A DNA stretch of 12,057 nucleotides from Deltaproteobacteria bacterium (GTDB lineage Bacteria > Desulfobacterota > Syntrophia > Syntrophales > UBA2192): assembly GCA_026388445.1 (NCBI GenBank), contig JAPLJU010000293.1, positions 1 to 12,057 on the forward strand, in the 5' to 3' direction. How positions within the stretch are numbered: position 1 is the stretch's first letter; the number at the start of each line of letters is the position of its first letter. The position numbers and the translations under genes are program-made. The notes beneath the pieces were generated by a model, which was given only the letters and a program-made list of their open reading frames with translations, was not told the origin of the DNA and searched no databases. Below are positions 1 to 6,973 of the stretch, piece by piece.

Positions 1-187
1 GGAGAATGTAGGTGAAAAGATAGGCGTTGAAGATCGAGCCGGCATCCGTCCGGGTGAAGGCCAGATCCCTGATCATTTCAGGCAGGACGACGCCGTATCC
101 GAGCCTGGCCGAGTAACTGATGAACAGGTTGACGAAACAGACGGCGAGGACGACCCAGGCCCAGTGAAAGGTCACCGGAGGTGCCAT
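1..187 (-). CDS. MFS transporter, N-terminal part (runs off left edge)
   Basis: Reading the minus strand from an ATG at 187 gives 62 codons that stay open to the window edge. The start has a good ribosome binding site (AAGGAG, six bases before the ATG). The peptide begins MAPPVTFHWAWVVLAV and has a hydrophobic first helix. A loop containing YGVVLPEMIRDLAFTR follows, and then a second helix begins. This pattern is typical of the first two helices of major facilitator superfamily carriers, especially the monocarboxylate/oxalate-formate type. It starts 23 bp after the stop of the flavoprotein gene, so the two are probably co-transcribed. Substrate cannot be told from this fragment. The gene did not end naturally; the rest lies outside the window. 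Confidence 0.75.
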   Translation of the reverse strand, partial: MAPPVTFHWAWVVLAVCFVNLFISYSARLGYGVVLPEMIRDLAFTRTDAGSIFNAYLFTYIL

Positions 188-210
188 TTGTTTCTCCTTA
201 CACGATCATC

Positions 211-786
211 TCAGCCGTGAAGCCTTTTGAGCAGCCAGGCCATGTTTTCACCCAGGGTCTTCATGGTCTGGATCCCCTCGGCGTCCTTCAACACCTCGCC
301 GGGGTCTCTTCCGATGCCGATGTTCCAGTAGCTGGAGCCCGGCATGATCATCTGCATGTAGTGCAGGAAGAGGTTCATGGAGCTGAAGGCGGGGATGGCG
401 CCGGCCCGCCTAACGGCCACAACGGAGGATCCGACTTTCCGCTTCAGGATGTAATCATTCGCCCGGCCCACGAAGCCGCATCGCTCGATGAGAGCCCGCA
501 TATTCGAGGTGACATCGGAAAAGTACGTGGGCGAGCCGAGGAGGACCCCGTCGGCTTCACGCATCTTCGCGATGTATTCGTTCATTTTGTCCTTGTCGTT
601 GGCGCAGCGGCAGTCCTTGGTCTTGAAGCACTTATAGCAGGCCACGCACCCCTGGAGGTTCTCGCCCGCCATCTGGAGCAATTCCGTTTCGATGCCATCT
701 TTTTTCAGTTCCTCCAGAACCACGTTTAGCAGAATTGCCGTATTGCCGTCCTTCCGCGCGCTTCCGTTGATTGCCACGACTTTCAT
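211..786 (-). CDS. Iron-sulfur flavoprotein / NADPH-dependent FMN reductase family
   Basis: A 191-residue protein with a flavodoxin-like fold. The N-terminus VVAINGSARKDGNTAILL (residues 3-20) is the FMN phosphate-binding loop of the NADPH-dependent FMN reductase family. Residues 47-61 hold a compact cysteine cluster (C47, C50, C53, C59, C61), as in the archaeal and clostridial iron-sulfur flavoproteins that bind a [4Fe-4S] cluster next to FMN. LLGSPTYFSDVTSNMRALI (82-100) is the family's second flavin-contact loop. It is expected to be a cytoplasmic electron-transfer or reductase protein of anaerobes; the physiological substrate is unknown. The ATG at 786 is preceded by AAGGAG. It lies 75 bp after the sirtuin gene and 23 bp before the MFS gene, all on the minus strand. 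Confidence 0.88.
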   Translation of the reverse strand: MKVVAINGSARKDGNTAILLNVVLEELKKDGIETELLQMAGENLQGCVACYKCFKTKDCRCANDKDKMNEYIAKMREADGVLLGSPTYFSDVTSNMRALIERCGFVGRANDYILKRKVGSSVVAVRRAGAIPAFSSMNLFLHYMQMIMPGSSYWNIGIGRDPGEVLKDAEGIQTMKTLGENMAWLLKRLHG

Positions 787-816
787 TCAGCCCAGTCTCC
801 TTTCCGTGCTCTCAAT

Positions 817-832
817 TGTGTTTGCAATCACA
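817..832. promoter_or_regulatory. Possible Crp/Fnr-type operator (imperfect palindrome)
   Basis: The sequence TGTGT-TTGCAA-TCACA is a 16-bp imperfect inverted repeat (TGTGA-N6-ACACA on the minus strand). It matches the Crp-type pattern TGTGA-N6-TCACA at nine of ten positions. It sits in the 75-bp gap between the sirtuin and flavoprotein genes, 31 bp before the flavoprotein start. Such short matches arise by chance, and no -10/-35 pair was identified beside it. Confidence 0.25.
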
Positions 833-861
833 GTTCATTCAAAGCCCTTTAAATCGGCTTG

Positions 862-1563
862 CTACTGCTTCTTGAAAAGCCCCGGCAGGGCGCTGCCGGC
901 CCCGGTCCGGATCGTTTCATCGTAGAGGTGTGACATCTCATTCGGCTCCGGGTTGATTTCGATCAGGCGCGCGCCGTTTTCCCTGGCGATTTGCGGAAAC
1001 CCGGCCGCGGGCCACACAACGCCTGATGTCCCGATACTGACCAGGAGGTCGCAGTTGCGGATCGCCCCTGTTGCCTCACTGACAACCCCGGGGTCGAGAC
1101 TGTCCCCGAACCAGACGATATCCGGCCGAAGCCAGCTTCCGCAACCCCGGCATTTGTAGCTCTGGTATTTCTCGCCGATATCCTCGATAACCCCGTGCCA
1201 GGGGCAGCGAAGACGCCAGAGGCTTCCGTGAAGCTCGATCACCTTTTTGTTCCCTGCGCGCTGATGCATGCCGTCGATGTTCTGGGTGACGACGGTGACA
1301 CCCGAATGAACTCTCTCCTGCTCCGCGATGACATCATGTCCCGTATGGGGCCTGCAGGCCAGCACCGCCTGTCGCCTGAGTTCGTGGAAAGCAAGGACCT
1401 TCTGCGGATCCTCCTCGAAGGCCGTCTGGCAGGCATACTCCTGCCAGCGGTATTCGCTCCAGATACCGCCGCTTCCCCGGTAGGTGGGAACGCCGCTTTC
1501 AGCGGACATCCCGGCCCCGGTAAAATAAACGATGTTCTTATAACCCGAAGAGTCAATTTCCAT
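862..1563 (-). CDS. Sir2-family NAD-dependent protein deacylase (sirtuin)
   Basis: A 233-residue cytoplasmic sirtuin, which removes acyl groups from lysines using NAD and forms O-acyl-ADP-ribose and nicotinamide. The NAD-binding motif GAGMSAESGVPTYRG is at 16-30, TQNIDGMHQRAG at 93-104 and the catalytic histidine in LHGS is H112. RPDIVWFGD (146-154) and ISIGTSG-like sequence further on complete the Rossmann half. The structural zinc site is unusual: C120-x2-H123, then C138-x2-C141, so one of the usual four cysteines is a histidine. The Y-x2-R pair that marks desuccinylase-type (SIRT5/CobB) enzymes appears as H60-x2-R63. The ATG at 1563 has AAGGAG upstream. It is the first gene of the left minus-strand operon. 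The acyl specificity is not certain. Confidence 0.93.
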   Translation of the reverse strand: MEIDSSGYKNIVYFTGAGMSAESGVPTYRGSGGIWSEYRWQEYACQTAFEEDPQKVLAFHELRRQAVLACRPHTGHDVIAEQERVHSGVTVVTQNIDGMHQRAGNKKVIELHGSLWRLRCPWHGVIEDIGEKYQSYKCRGCGSWLRPDIVWFGDSLDPGVVSEATGAIRNCDLLVSIGTSGVVWPAAGFPQIARENGARLIEINPEPNEMSHLYDETIRTGAGSALPGLFKKQ

Positions 1564-1881
1564 GGCCGTCTCCTTGCGGGATTCGCATCATATCACAGCT
1601 TTTTCGAGGGGCCTGCTCACTCGAGAGTGACTCCGGCTAGCTATGAGGTCGTGAGGCCATATCAAACCGAAAATCTCATAAAAATTTTGGCACTATATTA
1701 ACGGCAATTTGAGGAATGTCAACCGCAACCGTAGCCGGGCCATGCCGGGGTTTTGGCCCCATGACCGTTAAGGGTTCAAATAGCCTGTTTTCTGGCATGG
1801 TTCCTGAATATTGAGGGCTCAAGTTGTTATTTCTCTTCGAAAATCAGGAAGAATAGACCCCGCGAAGGCAGGTAAGGAGCC
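1564..1881. other. Divergent intergenic region between sirtuin and dksA-like genes
   Basis: This 318-bp spacer holds no convincing gene. It must contain the promoters of both flanking transcripts, but no clean -35/-10 pair stands out. On the minus strand TATGAT (1592-1587) is a good -10 placed suitably for the sirtuin start, yet lacks a recognisable -35. The stretch 1680-1700 is the most AT-rich part. A TCACTC-GA-GAGTGA inverted repeat lies at 1617-1630, and a small GGGG/CCCC hairpin lies near 1747-1760. Confidence 0.6.
1617..1630. promoter_or_regulatory. Inverted repeat, possible operator
   Basis: TCACTC-GA-GAGTGA has perfect 6-bp arms around two bases. It lies 54 bp upstream of the sirtuin start and within the divergent control region, which would suit a dimeric repressor. 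No match to a named regulator's site is claimed. Confidence 0.25.
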
Positions 1882-2274
1882 ATGAAACCGCAGGAACTTA
1901 AGTATTTCAAGAAGATGCTCAATGAGCGGATCGATGAGCTCATCAAGGGCGCAGGCAGGACCGTAAGCGAGATGGCCGGCGAGGAAGAAGTTTTTGCCGA
2001 CCCCAATGACAGGGCTTCACAGGAGAGCGATAGAAACCTCGAACTGAGGATCCGGGAAAGAGAGCGCAAGCTGATTTTCAAGATGAGGGAGGCCCTCCAG
2101 CGGATCGAAGACGGCACTTTTGGCATCTGTGAAGAATGTGAGGAGCCCATCTCCCTGCAGAGGCTCAAGGCACGGCCGGTGACGACCTACTGTATTGAAT
2201 GCAAAACCCGCGAGGAGCGCCGCCAGAAGATGCGGGGACTCACCAGCGTTCCCTCCATGTCCTTTGCCGAATAA
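1882..2274 (+). CDS. DksA/TraR-family C4 zinc-finger transcription regulator
   Basis: A 130-residue protein of DksA-like length. Residues 1-75 form a charged helical stretch expected to be the coiled coil that enters the RNA polymerase secondary channel. The coiled-coil tip motif D-x-x-D-x-A is present as D40-P-N-D43-R-A45, the signature that separates true DksA from many short relatives. The zinc finger follows: C83-x2-C86 and C104-x2-C107, in CEECEEPI and YCIECK. Its likely role is modulating rRNA and amino-acid promoters together with ppGpp. The ATG at 1882 follows GGTAAGGAGCC. It is a single-gene transcription unit: the promoter lies in the spacer before it and a terminator follows at 2393. 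Nothing ties it to the cytochrome cluster beyond position. Confidence 0.9.
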   Translation: MKPQELKYFKKMLNERIDELIKGAGRTVSEMAGEEEVFADPNDRASQESDRNLELRIRERERKLIFKMREALQRIEDGTFGICEECEEPISLQRLKARPVTTYCIECKTREERRQKMRGLTSVPSMSFAE

Positions 2275-2392
2275 GGAGGATTGTCACCCCAAAAATATCC
2301 GCCATGCCGGTTTGTATTGGCGAAAAGATCGGAAAAAATTACCTTTTTTTACCTCACAGACTGAAATCAAGACGAATTTTCCCACCCTGTTT

Positions 2393-2424
2393 CCCCTTCG
2401 CAGCCCCTGAAGGGGACTTTTTTT
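2393..2424 (+). terminator. Intrinsic terminator after the dksA-like gene
   Basis: CCCCTTC (2393-2399) pairs perfectly with GAAGGGG (2409-2415) across a nine-base loop and is followed by AC and then seven T (2418-2424). This is a standard rho-independent terminator and separates the regulator gene from the cytochrome cluster. The 118 bp between the dksA stop and this hairpin hold no convincing gene. Confidence 0.85.
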
Positions 2425-2514
2425 ATGGGGACGTCGACCCGTTCATTTCGCGCATCAATCCTGGAACCCGCCCGCCGTTTCTAATAGATCCTCTTCAAAT
2501 GTCGTCAAAAAAAA

Positions 2515-2543
2515 TTGACATTCGTCTGTCTCGTCTGTAGTAT
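2515..2543 (+). promoter_or_regulatory. Sigma70-type promoter of the cytochrome cluster
   Basis: A perfect -35 box TTGACA (2515-2520) is separated by exactly 17 bp from TAGTAT (2538-2543), four of six matches to the -10 consensus. Transcription would begin near 2550, leaving a leader of about 20 bases that holds the AAGGAGG ribosome binding site (2559-2565) and the ATG at 2570. No operator repeat was recognised around it. It should drive the whole rightward cluster, since no terminator with a T tract is seen before 11762. Confidence 0.75.
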
Positions 2544-2569
2544 TCCAATGGGTTCAAAAAGGAGGTTTT

Positions 2570-3832
2570 ATGAGGACGAGAAGAGTATTTCTTGCCACCC
2601 TCCTCCCTGTCATCCTCATCTTTTTTTACTCAACCAACCTCAAGGCAACAAATGAGAGCGGGTGTGTCAACTGTCATACCAGCGTGGATCTTCTGAAAAA
2701 GCTCTGCAAGGTTCCCGCACTCGGTGGTGGCGAGGGGGAGGGGTGAGCAGGGGCGCCTCCGCCAGTTACGGCGGAGACCTATTACAAGGGTTTCCTGGTC
2801 GACAAGAATCTTATCGGCAAGGATACTCACTTCAAGATGGCCTGCACCTTCTGCCACAAGGGCGACGCCGCGGCTGTAGATATGAAGACGGCGCATAACG
2901 GAATCGTCAAGAGACCCTCGGACAACCTCAAGATCTGCGGCATGTGCCACAAGCCCATTGCGGAGAACTACGGTAAATCCCTCCATTACACGTCCGCCGG
3001 CCAGAGGCACGGCGTCGGCGGCCGCTTTTCCGAGGCCGAGGTCAAAACATTCGATGAGAAAGTTTTTGAGACGGCCTGCCGGAGCTGCCACGCGTCCTGC
3101 GGTGACTGCCACGTCAAAGCCCCCGCCGTCGGTGGCCTGAGCATCGGTCTCATAGAGGGGCACAAGTACGTGAAGCGCAACGAGGGGAAAACCTGCGCCT
3201 TCTGCCACGGTGGGCGTGTTTACCCGGAATTCACGGGTGAGTACGGCGGGAGTGTCGATGTCCATTACCAGAAGGGCATGATGTGCATGGAATGCCATAA
3301 GAAGGCTGAATTCCATGGCGACGGGAATGCGTATCGGTCCAAACAGGAAGTGGGGGACCGGCCGAAATGCCAAAATTGCCATAAGTTCGGCAGTCAGAAA
3401 GAATACAAGATGACGACCAGGATTGCCCATGAGAAACACCAGGGGAAGGTAAGTTGCTACGGATGCCACTCCTCGGGGGAGTACCGGCAATGCTACGACT
3501 GTCACCTCGGCACCGGTTCCACATCGAAGCCCGGCTTCATCCTCGGGAAAAACCCCAGAAACATGAAGGAGGTAACCACCCTGAGGCTCATCCCGACGGT
3601 GAGGGACACCTTTGCGAAAGCGGGGATCAAAATGGAGAACTTTGACCAGTTACCGAACTACTGGAACGCTCCCGTTCACAACATCAAAAAGCGGACGGAT
3701 CGGACCCGCAACTGTGACGCCTGTCACGTCGAGAAAAAGAACTTCCTGACAAAAGAAACGCTTATTCCAAACGGATCAAAGGCGAATGAGGGTCTAATCC
3801 ATTCCCCCAAGGCAATTCCAATTCAAAGATAG
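2570..3832 (+). CDS. 11-haem cytochrome c with in-frame UGA (candidate selenoprotein)
   Basis: From the ATG at 2570 (AAGGAGG just upstream) the frame encodes a signal peptide (MRTRRVFLATLLPVILIFFY) and haem motif CVNCH (32-36). A TGA then occurs at codon 59 (2744-2746). The same frame continues without any shift and encodes ten more CXXCH motifs, beginning at residues 92, 123, 170, 177, 209, 239, 267, 296, 308 and 382. It ends at TAG 3830-3832. Read as one protein it has 420 residues, 11 c haems and a periplasmic location. An ATG at 2837 has no ribosome binding site or signal peptide, so a second independent gene is unlikely. A hairpin just after the TGA resembles a bacterial SECIS, so codon 59 may be selenocysteine. 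The residues before it are glycine/glutamate-rich (GGGEGEG) and the nearest cysteine is C46. The alternatives are a nonsense mutation or a base-call error. The tandem rhodanese starts nine bases downstream. The role is probably periplasmic electron transfer or oxyanion reduction; the exact substrate is unknown. Confidence 0.8.
2744..2776 (+). promoter_or_regulatory. UGA codon plus SECIS-like hairpin
   Basis: After the UGA (2744-2746), CTCCGCC (2757-2763) pairs perfectly with GGCGGAG (2770-2776) around the six-base loop AGTTAC. The loop starts 17 bases after the UGA and has G at its second position. Both features match the general model of bacterial selenocysteine insertion elements: an apical loop roughly 16-37 nt after UGA, a short GC-rich upper stem, and a G among the first two loop bases. 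No terminator-like T run follows. GC-rich codons can make such hairpins by chance, so this is a candidate only. Confidence 0.5.
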
Positions 3833-3841
3833 GAGGATACT

Positions 3842-4735
3842 ATGAGAGGATTAAAATTTGTTGTAGCCGTGTGGATGATCATGATGCTTCTTCTGCCTGC
3901 CGCCGCCGCCGCGAGGGACATCGCGCCCTTCGAGTCGACGGGCTGGCTGGAGAAGAGCCTTAAGAGCCCGAAGGTCGTCATCGTCGATGTCCGGAAACCG
4001 GAGGAATACGCTGCCGGTCATATTCCCGGTGCTGTCAACGTCTTTTACGGGTCATGGGCCATCAAGAGAGGCGATCTGCTCAACGAGCTCCCTGCGGACG
4101 ATGACCTCCGTGATGTGATCTCTGCCGCCGGTATCCAACCGCAGTCGTGGGTCATTGTCGCCGGGAAGAACCAGACGATGCCGGAACGCACGGACGTAAC
4201 CCGGGTAGCCTTTACGCTGAGATACGCCGGCCTGCAGAACGTGGCGGTTCTCGACGGCGGATACGACAAATGGGTAGCGGAGAAAAAAGCCGTCTCGACT
4301 GTAGCTGTAAAGCCGAAAGCGAAGCCCTACAAAGGTAAGTTCAACAAGCAGTTCATTGTAAACAAGGATTATGTCATGGGCGCCCTCGACAAGGCGCTGA
4401 TCGCCGACGTCCGGGCACCGGAGTTCTACAAAGGGGAGAAGAAACTGGACTTTGTCCCCAAAATGGGTCGAATCAAAGGTGCCGTGAACCTGCCTCCGGG
4501 CCTTCTCTACAACCCGGATGGCACATACAAGAACAAGGCAGATATCGAGGCAGCCGCCAAGCCTATTGTGGGGGCCGATCTCTCCCGGGAAATTGTCGTC
4601 TACTGCGACACCGGCAAGGTCTGCACGAACTGGTGGTTCGCCCTGCATGAGCTCCTGGGCTACAAAAACGTGAAAGTGTATGATGGTTCCTCCATGGAGT
4701 GGATGAAGGATACCGTGGCGCCCAGTGCACCCTGA
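3842..4735 (+). CDS. Exported tandem-domain rhodanese (sulfurtransferase)
   Basis: A 297-residue protein with a Sec signal peptide (residues 1-25, ending AAAAA before RDIAPF), so it is periplasmic. Two rhodanese domains follow. Domain 1 (about 30-150) has VVIVDVRKPEEYAAGHIPGA, but its active-site loop reads AGKNQTM with no cysteine. Domain 2 (about 170-292) has IADVRAPEFY and GAVNLPPG, and its active loop is C255-DTGKV-C261, so the catalytic cysteine is present, with a second cysteine six residues on. This is the thiosulfate/mercaptopyruvate sulfurtransferase arrangement of an inactive N-domain and an active C-domain. The ATG at 3842 is preceded by AGGAGG and lies nine bases after the 11-haem cytochrome. 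It probably handles sulfane sulfur, or possibly selenium, in the periplasm for the cytochrome system. The donor and acceptor are unknown. Confidence 0.92.
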   Translation: MRGLKFVVAVWMIMMLLLPAAAAARDIAPFESTGWLEKSLKSPKVVIVDVRKPEEYAAGHIPGAVNVFYGSWAIKRGDLLNELPADDDLRDVISAAGIQPQSWVIVAGKNQTMPERTDVTRVAFTLRYAGLQNVAVLDGGYDKWVAEKKAVSTVAVKPKAKPYKGKFNKQFIVNKDYVMGALDKALIADVRAPEFYKGEKKLDFVPKMGRIKGAVNLPPGLLYNPDGTYKNKADIEAAAKPIVGADLSREIVVYCDTGKVCTNWWFALHELLGYKNVKVYDGSSMEWMKDTVAPSAP

Positions 4736-4755
4736 TAGCTTGGTTTGCTATTTTT

Positions 4756-4789
4756 CTTACCGGGCCCGCCCAGGGGCGGGCCCGGTAAG
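4756..4789. repeat. Perfect 15-bp hairpin in intergenic region
   Basis: CTTACCGGGCCCGCC (4756-4770) pairs perfectly with its complement at 4775-4789 around the loop CAGG. A run of five T lies immediately before the stem rather than after it, so it is not a standard intrinsic terminator in either direction. It lies 21 bp after the rhodanese stop. It could protect the upstream mRNA from 3' exonucleases, give partial termination, or be a dispersed repeat unit. Confidence 0.8.
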
Positions 4790-4835
4790 GAGCATGGATC
4801 AGGGGCTTTTCCGCATTGCTCGATAAGTAGACGGT

Positions 4836-4861
4836 CCGACATGCGTCCCATGCAGTGTCGG
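4836..4861. repeat. Second intergenic hairpin
   Basis: CCGACATGC (4836-4844) pairs with GCA-(G bulge)-TGTCGG (4852-4861) around the seven-base loop GTCCCAT. It lies 64 bp before the 7-haem cytochrome start, in the longest gap inside the cluster (189 bp). No T tract follows. The rest of this gap contains no gene that I can support. Confidence 0.55.
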
Positions 4862-4924
4862 GTGATTCGCTCCTTCACGTCTTTTAATCCTCAGTGTACT
4901 TCCTTCCGCTTGAAGAGAGGTGTC

Positions 4925-6919
4925 ATGAAGCGACAGGGTCCTTTCATGATTTTCCTGCTTTTCGTTTTTTTTATCCTGCAGGGTGCCGCTTTCGGCCAGT
5001 CAGCCGGCTGGAAGCACCGGGATGTCTGGTTGAAAAACGAGCTTGGTGACAACATCACGCCTCTCAAAAACGCCATCGACCCTTACAGTCCCCGGATGAC
5101 CTGCGGCGTCTGCCACAGTTATTCCGCCATCTCCTCGGGCTATCACTTCCAGCAGGGCTTTGACGAGATGAGCGACGCGTACAGTCCCGAGAGGCCCTGG
5201 ATCCTCTGGCCCGGCCAATTCGGCAAAGGTTGTGCGCCCGCTTCCTACTCAGGCCGTGTCGCCAGAAAGGTCAACTCGGACGCAAAACAAATCGATTTCT
5301 CCACCTACGACTGGATCGGCGCGGGTGGCAAGCTGAGCCCGGCAAAGGGTGTCATCTCCGCGGCCTGCGGATGGACCCATCCCGGAGGCGGGTCCCTGGA
5401 GTATGGCCGAAGGACGGATGGCCGGCCGGATCTTTCAAGGAACCTCGTGGAAGCAGAAAAAAATAACAAAAACCCCCTGGACGGCGACTTCAGCTCAACC
5501 TCAGCACCGGATAGGAAGAGCCATTTCCGGGAGAGCGGCGTCATCGAGGCGGACTGCATGATCTGCCACATGCCTGCTTACCGCATGGATCTGCGGAGCC
5601 AGCAGGTGAGCGCAAGAAACTACCGCTGGGCCGCGACGGCAGGCGCCGGCCTGGGGACCGTGAAGGGGGCCGTTTTCACTTATAAAAACGCGCATGCGGG
5701 ACCTGAATCTCCGGAATTCATGGCGGGGACATGGAATTTCGCGAAAAGGCCCGTGGTCCAGTATGCCTGGGATAACGGTGATCTTTTTCTGACCGATGGC
5801 CGTCTCAAGGGGGGTGTGATGCGAAAGAACGTCGGCCTGAAGAACTGCCTGAACTGCCATCTTTACAGTAATGCCAGGAAGGCCGGGACGATATACACGC
5901 CCGAATCGGACGCCCACATCAAGGCCGGTCTTCAGTGCACCGACTGTCACGGCCTTGTGGGGCAAACATCGGCCGAGCGCCTGAGGCATCAGATCGCGAA
6001 GGGCTGGGCCCCGGAGAACACGGTGCGAAACGACCTGGACGGCATCGGCATGAAGACCTGCGCGGCCTGCCATCTCGACGGCCAGTACAAACCCACGCGG
6101 GCCATTATGCCCAGAGAGGCCAGGAACCCGTCTAGGGTCCATGAAGAGAAGTTCAAAAAAGGCTCCTTCCACTTCTACTTCATGAACTGTAACGCTTGCC
6201 ATTCAACTGAGCAGCCCGCAAAAGGAGGTTATCTGGCCGACCTGGGGACTCTGGGCGTGACATGGTACACGGCCGATGCCTTGGAGACGACCTTCTCGGC
6301 GGCGGATCTGGTGAAAAAGGCGTCGGCGCCGTGGAGCCCGTGGATTGCCCGGGCAGAGGTCAGGAAGGTTCAGGGGGAGCAGTACATCGCTTATGTTCCC
6401 AAGGTGACCCAATGGTTCGGAGAGCGGCTTGAAAACAAAGAGGTGCGCCCCATCAGCCCGAGGTACGTCAGGCAGGCCTTCCAGGGCCTCAAGGGTGTTA
6501 CAACCGTCCGGGTGAAAGCGACGGACGGAAAAACCGTGGAGAGGACTACGATTGCGACACCGGGAGATATCCGCCTGATGATCCGGACCCTTGCGAACAT
6601 GGGTTTCAAAAATGTTGTCTTCGTCTCAGATCAGGTTTACGAGCTGAAAAAAGGGGAGCTTGTCGCGACCCCCGACCCAAAAGTCACGAAAGCGGCTGTT
6701 TATTCCGTCCATCACAATGTCGTCCCCCTGGAAACCGGGAAAACACTGGGCGCGAAAGGATGCACGGACTGCCATGAAGAAAGCTCCGCTTTCTTCATGA
6801 AGATGAGAATCCGCAACGTCGGCAAATTCCTGAAGGAGGATTATCCCTCACCGAAAGAGCCCAATGCGGAGCCCCAGATGAGCGATTGGGGACTCCGGGC
6901 CGTCCCGGCTTACGAATAG
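4925..6919 (+). CDS. Periplasmic 7-haem cytochrome c
   Basis: The start was placed at ATG 4925 because it opens a clear signal peptide (MKRQGPFMIFLLFVFFILQG, then AAFGQS); the frame is open further upstream but would run through the intergenic hairpins. The protein has 664 residues and seven CXXCH motifs beginning at residues 60, 211, 308, 338, 379, 422 and 613. Haem 1 stands alone in MTCGVCHSYSAISSGYHFQQG and is followed by a 150-residue stretch rich in aromatic residues and glycine. Between haems 6 and 7 there are about 190 residues without haem, including FKNVVFVSDQVYEL. This sparse haem spacing suggests a folded catalytic or docking domain rather than a pure haem wire. Upstream AGAGAGG is a modest ribosome binding site. 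The family is recognised only as a multihaem cytochrome; function is inferred from context as part of a periplasmic electron-transfer or reductase system. Confidence 0.88.
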   Translation: MKRQGPFMIFLLFVFFILQGAAFGQSAGWKHRDVWLKNELGDNITPLKNAIDPYSPRMTCGVCHSYSAISSGYHFQQGFDEMSDAYSPERPWILWPGQFGKGCAPASYSGRVARKVNSDAKQIDFSTYDWIGAGGKLSPAKGVISAACGWTHPGGGSLEYGRRTDGRPDLSRNLVEAEKNNKNPLDGDFSSTSAPDRKSHFRESGVIEADCMICHMPAYRMDLRSQQVSARNYRWAATAGAGLGTVKGAVFTYKNAHAGPESPEFMAGTWNFAKRPVVQYAWDNGDLFLTDGRLKGGVMRKNVGLKNCLNCHLYSNARKAGTIYTPESDAHIKAGLQCTDCHGLVGQTSAERLRHQIAKGWAPENTVRNDLDGIGMKTCAACHLDGQYKPTRAIMPREARNPSRVHEEKFKKGSFHFYFMNCNACHSTEQPAKGGYLADLGTLGVTWYTADALETTFSAADLVKKASAPWSPWIARAEVRKVQGEQYIAYVPKVTQWFGERLENKEVRPISPRYVRQAFQGLKGVTTVRVKATDGKTVERTTIATPGDIRLMIRTLANMGFKNVVFVSDQVYELKKGELVATPDPKVTKAAVYSVHHNVVPLETGKTLGAKGCTDCHEESSAFFMKMRIRNVGKFLKEDYPSPKEPNAEPQMSDWGLRAVPAYE

Positions 6920-6923
6920 CTCC

Positions 6924-6955
6924 CCGGGCTGGCCGGCGGAAACCCTTCAGCCCGG
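6924..6955. repeat. Intergenic hairpin after the 7-haem cytochrome gene
   Basis: CCGGGCT (6924-6930) pairs with AGCCCGG (6949-6955) across an 18-base loop. It starts five bases after the stop codon and ends shortly before the AAGGA ribosome binding site of the next gene. There is no T tract, so an mRNA stability or processing role is more likely than full termination. Confidence 0.5.
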
Positions 6956-6973
6956 ATAAATAAGGACTGCCTC

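Noticed and set aside
1686..1700. Sigma54-like TTGGCAC sequence in the divergent spacer
   Set aside because: The -24-like element is present, but the required GC of the -12 element is missing at the right spacing.
2281..2540. Small genes after the dksA-like stop, including a 27-codon frame from TTG 2281 behind GGAGGA
   Set aside because: The region includes an intrinsic terminator and the cytochrome promoter; the peptides resemble nothing known, and the GGAGGA may be chance.
2630..3505. 291-codon open frame on the minus strand
   Set aside because: It lies opposite ten haem motifs of the cytochrome gene; its residues reflect complementary codons and match no family.
2837..3832. Separate ten-haem cytochrome gene starting at ATG 2837
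   Set aside because: No ribosome binding site or signal peptide, and the same frame is coding upstream of this ATG back to the UGA and beyond it to the real signal peptide.
4733..4738. Second possible UGA readthrough at the end of the soluble rhodanese
   Set aside because: The TGA is followed at once by TAG, the protein is complete for a tandem rhodanese, and no coding continues.
4745..4924. 60-codon N-terminal extension of the 7-haem cytochrome
   Set aside because: It runs across two intergenic hairpins and would place a proline/glycine-rich segment before an excellent signal peptide that starts at 4925.
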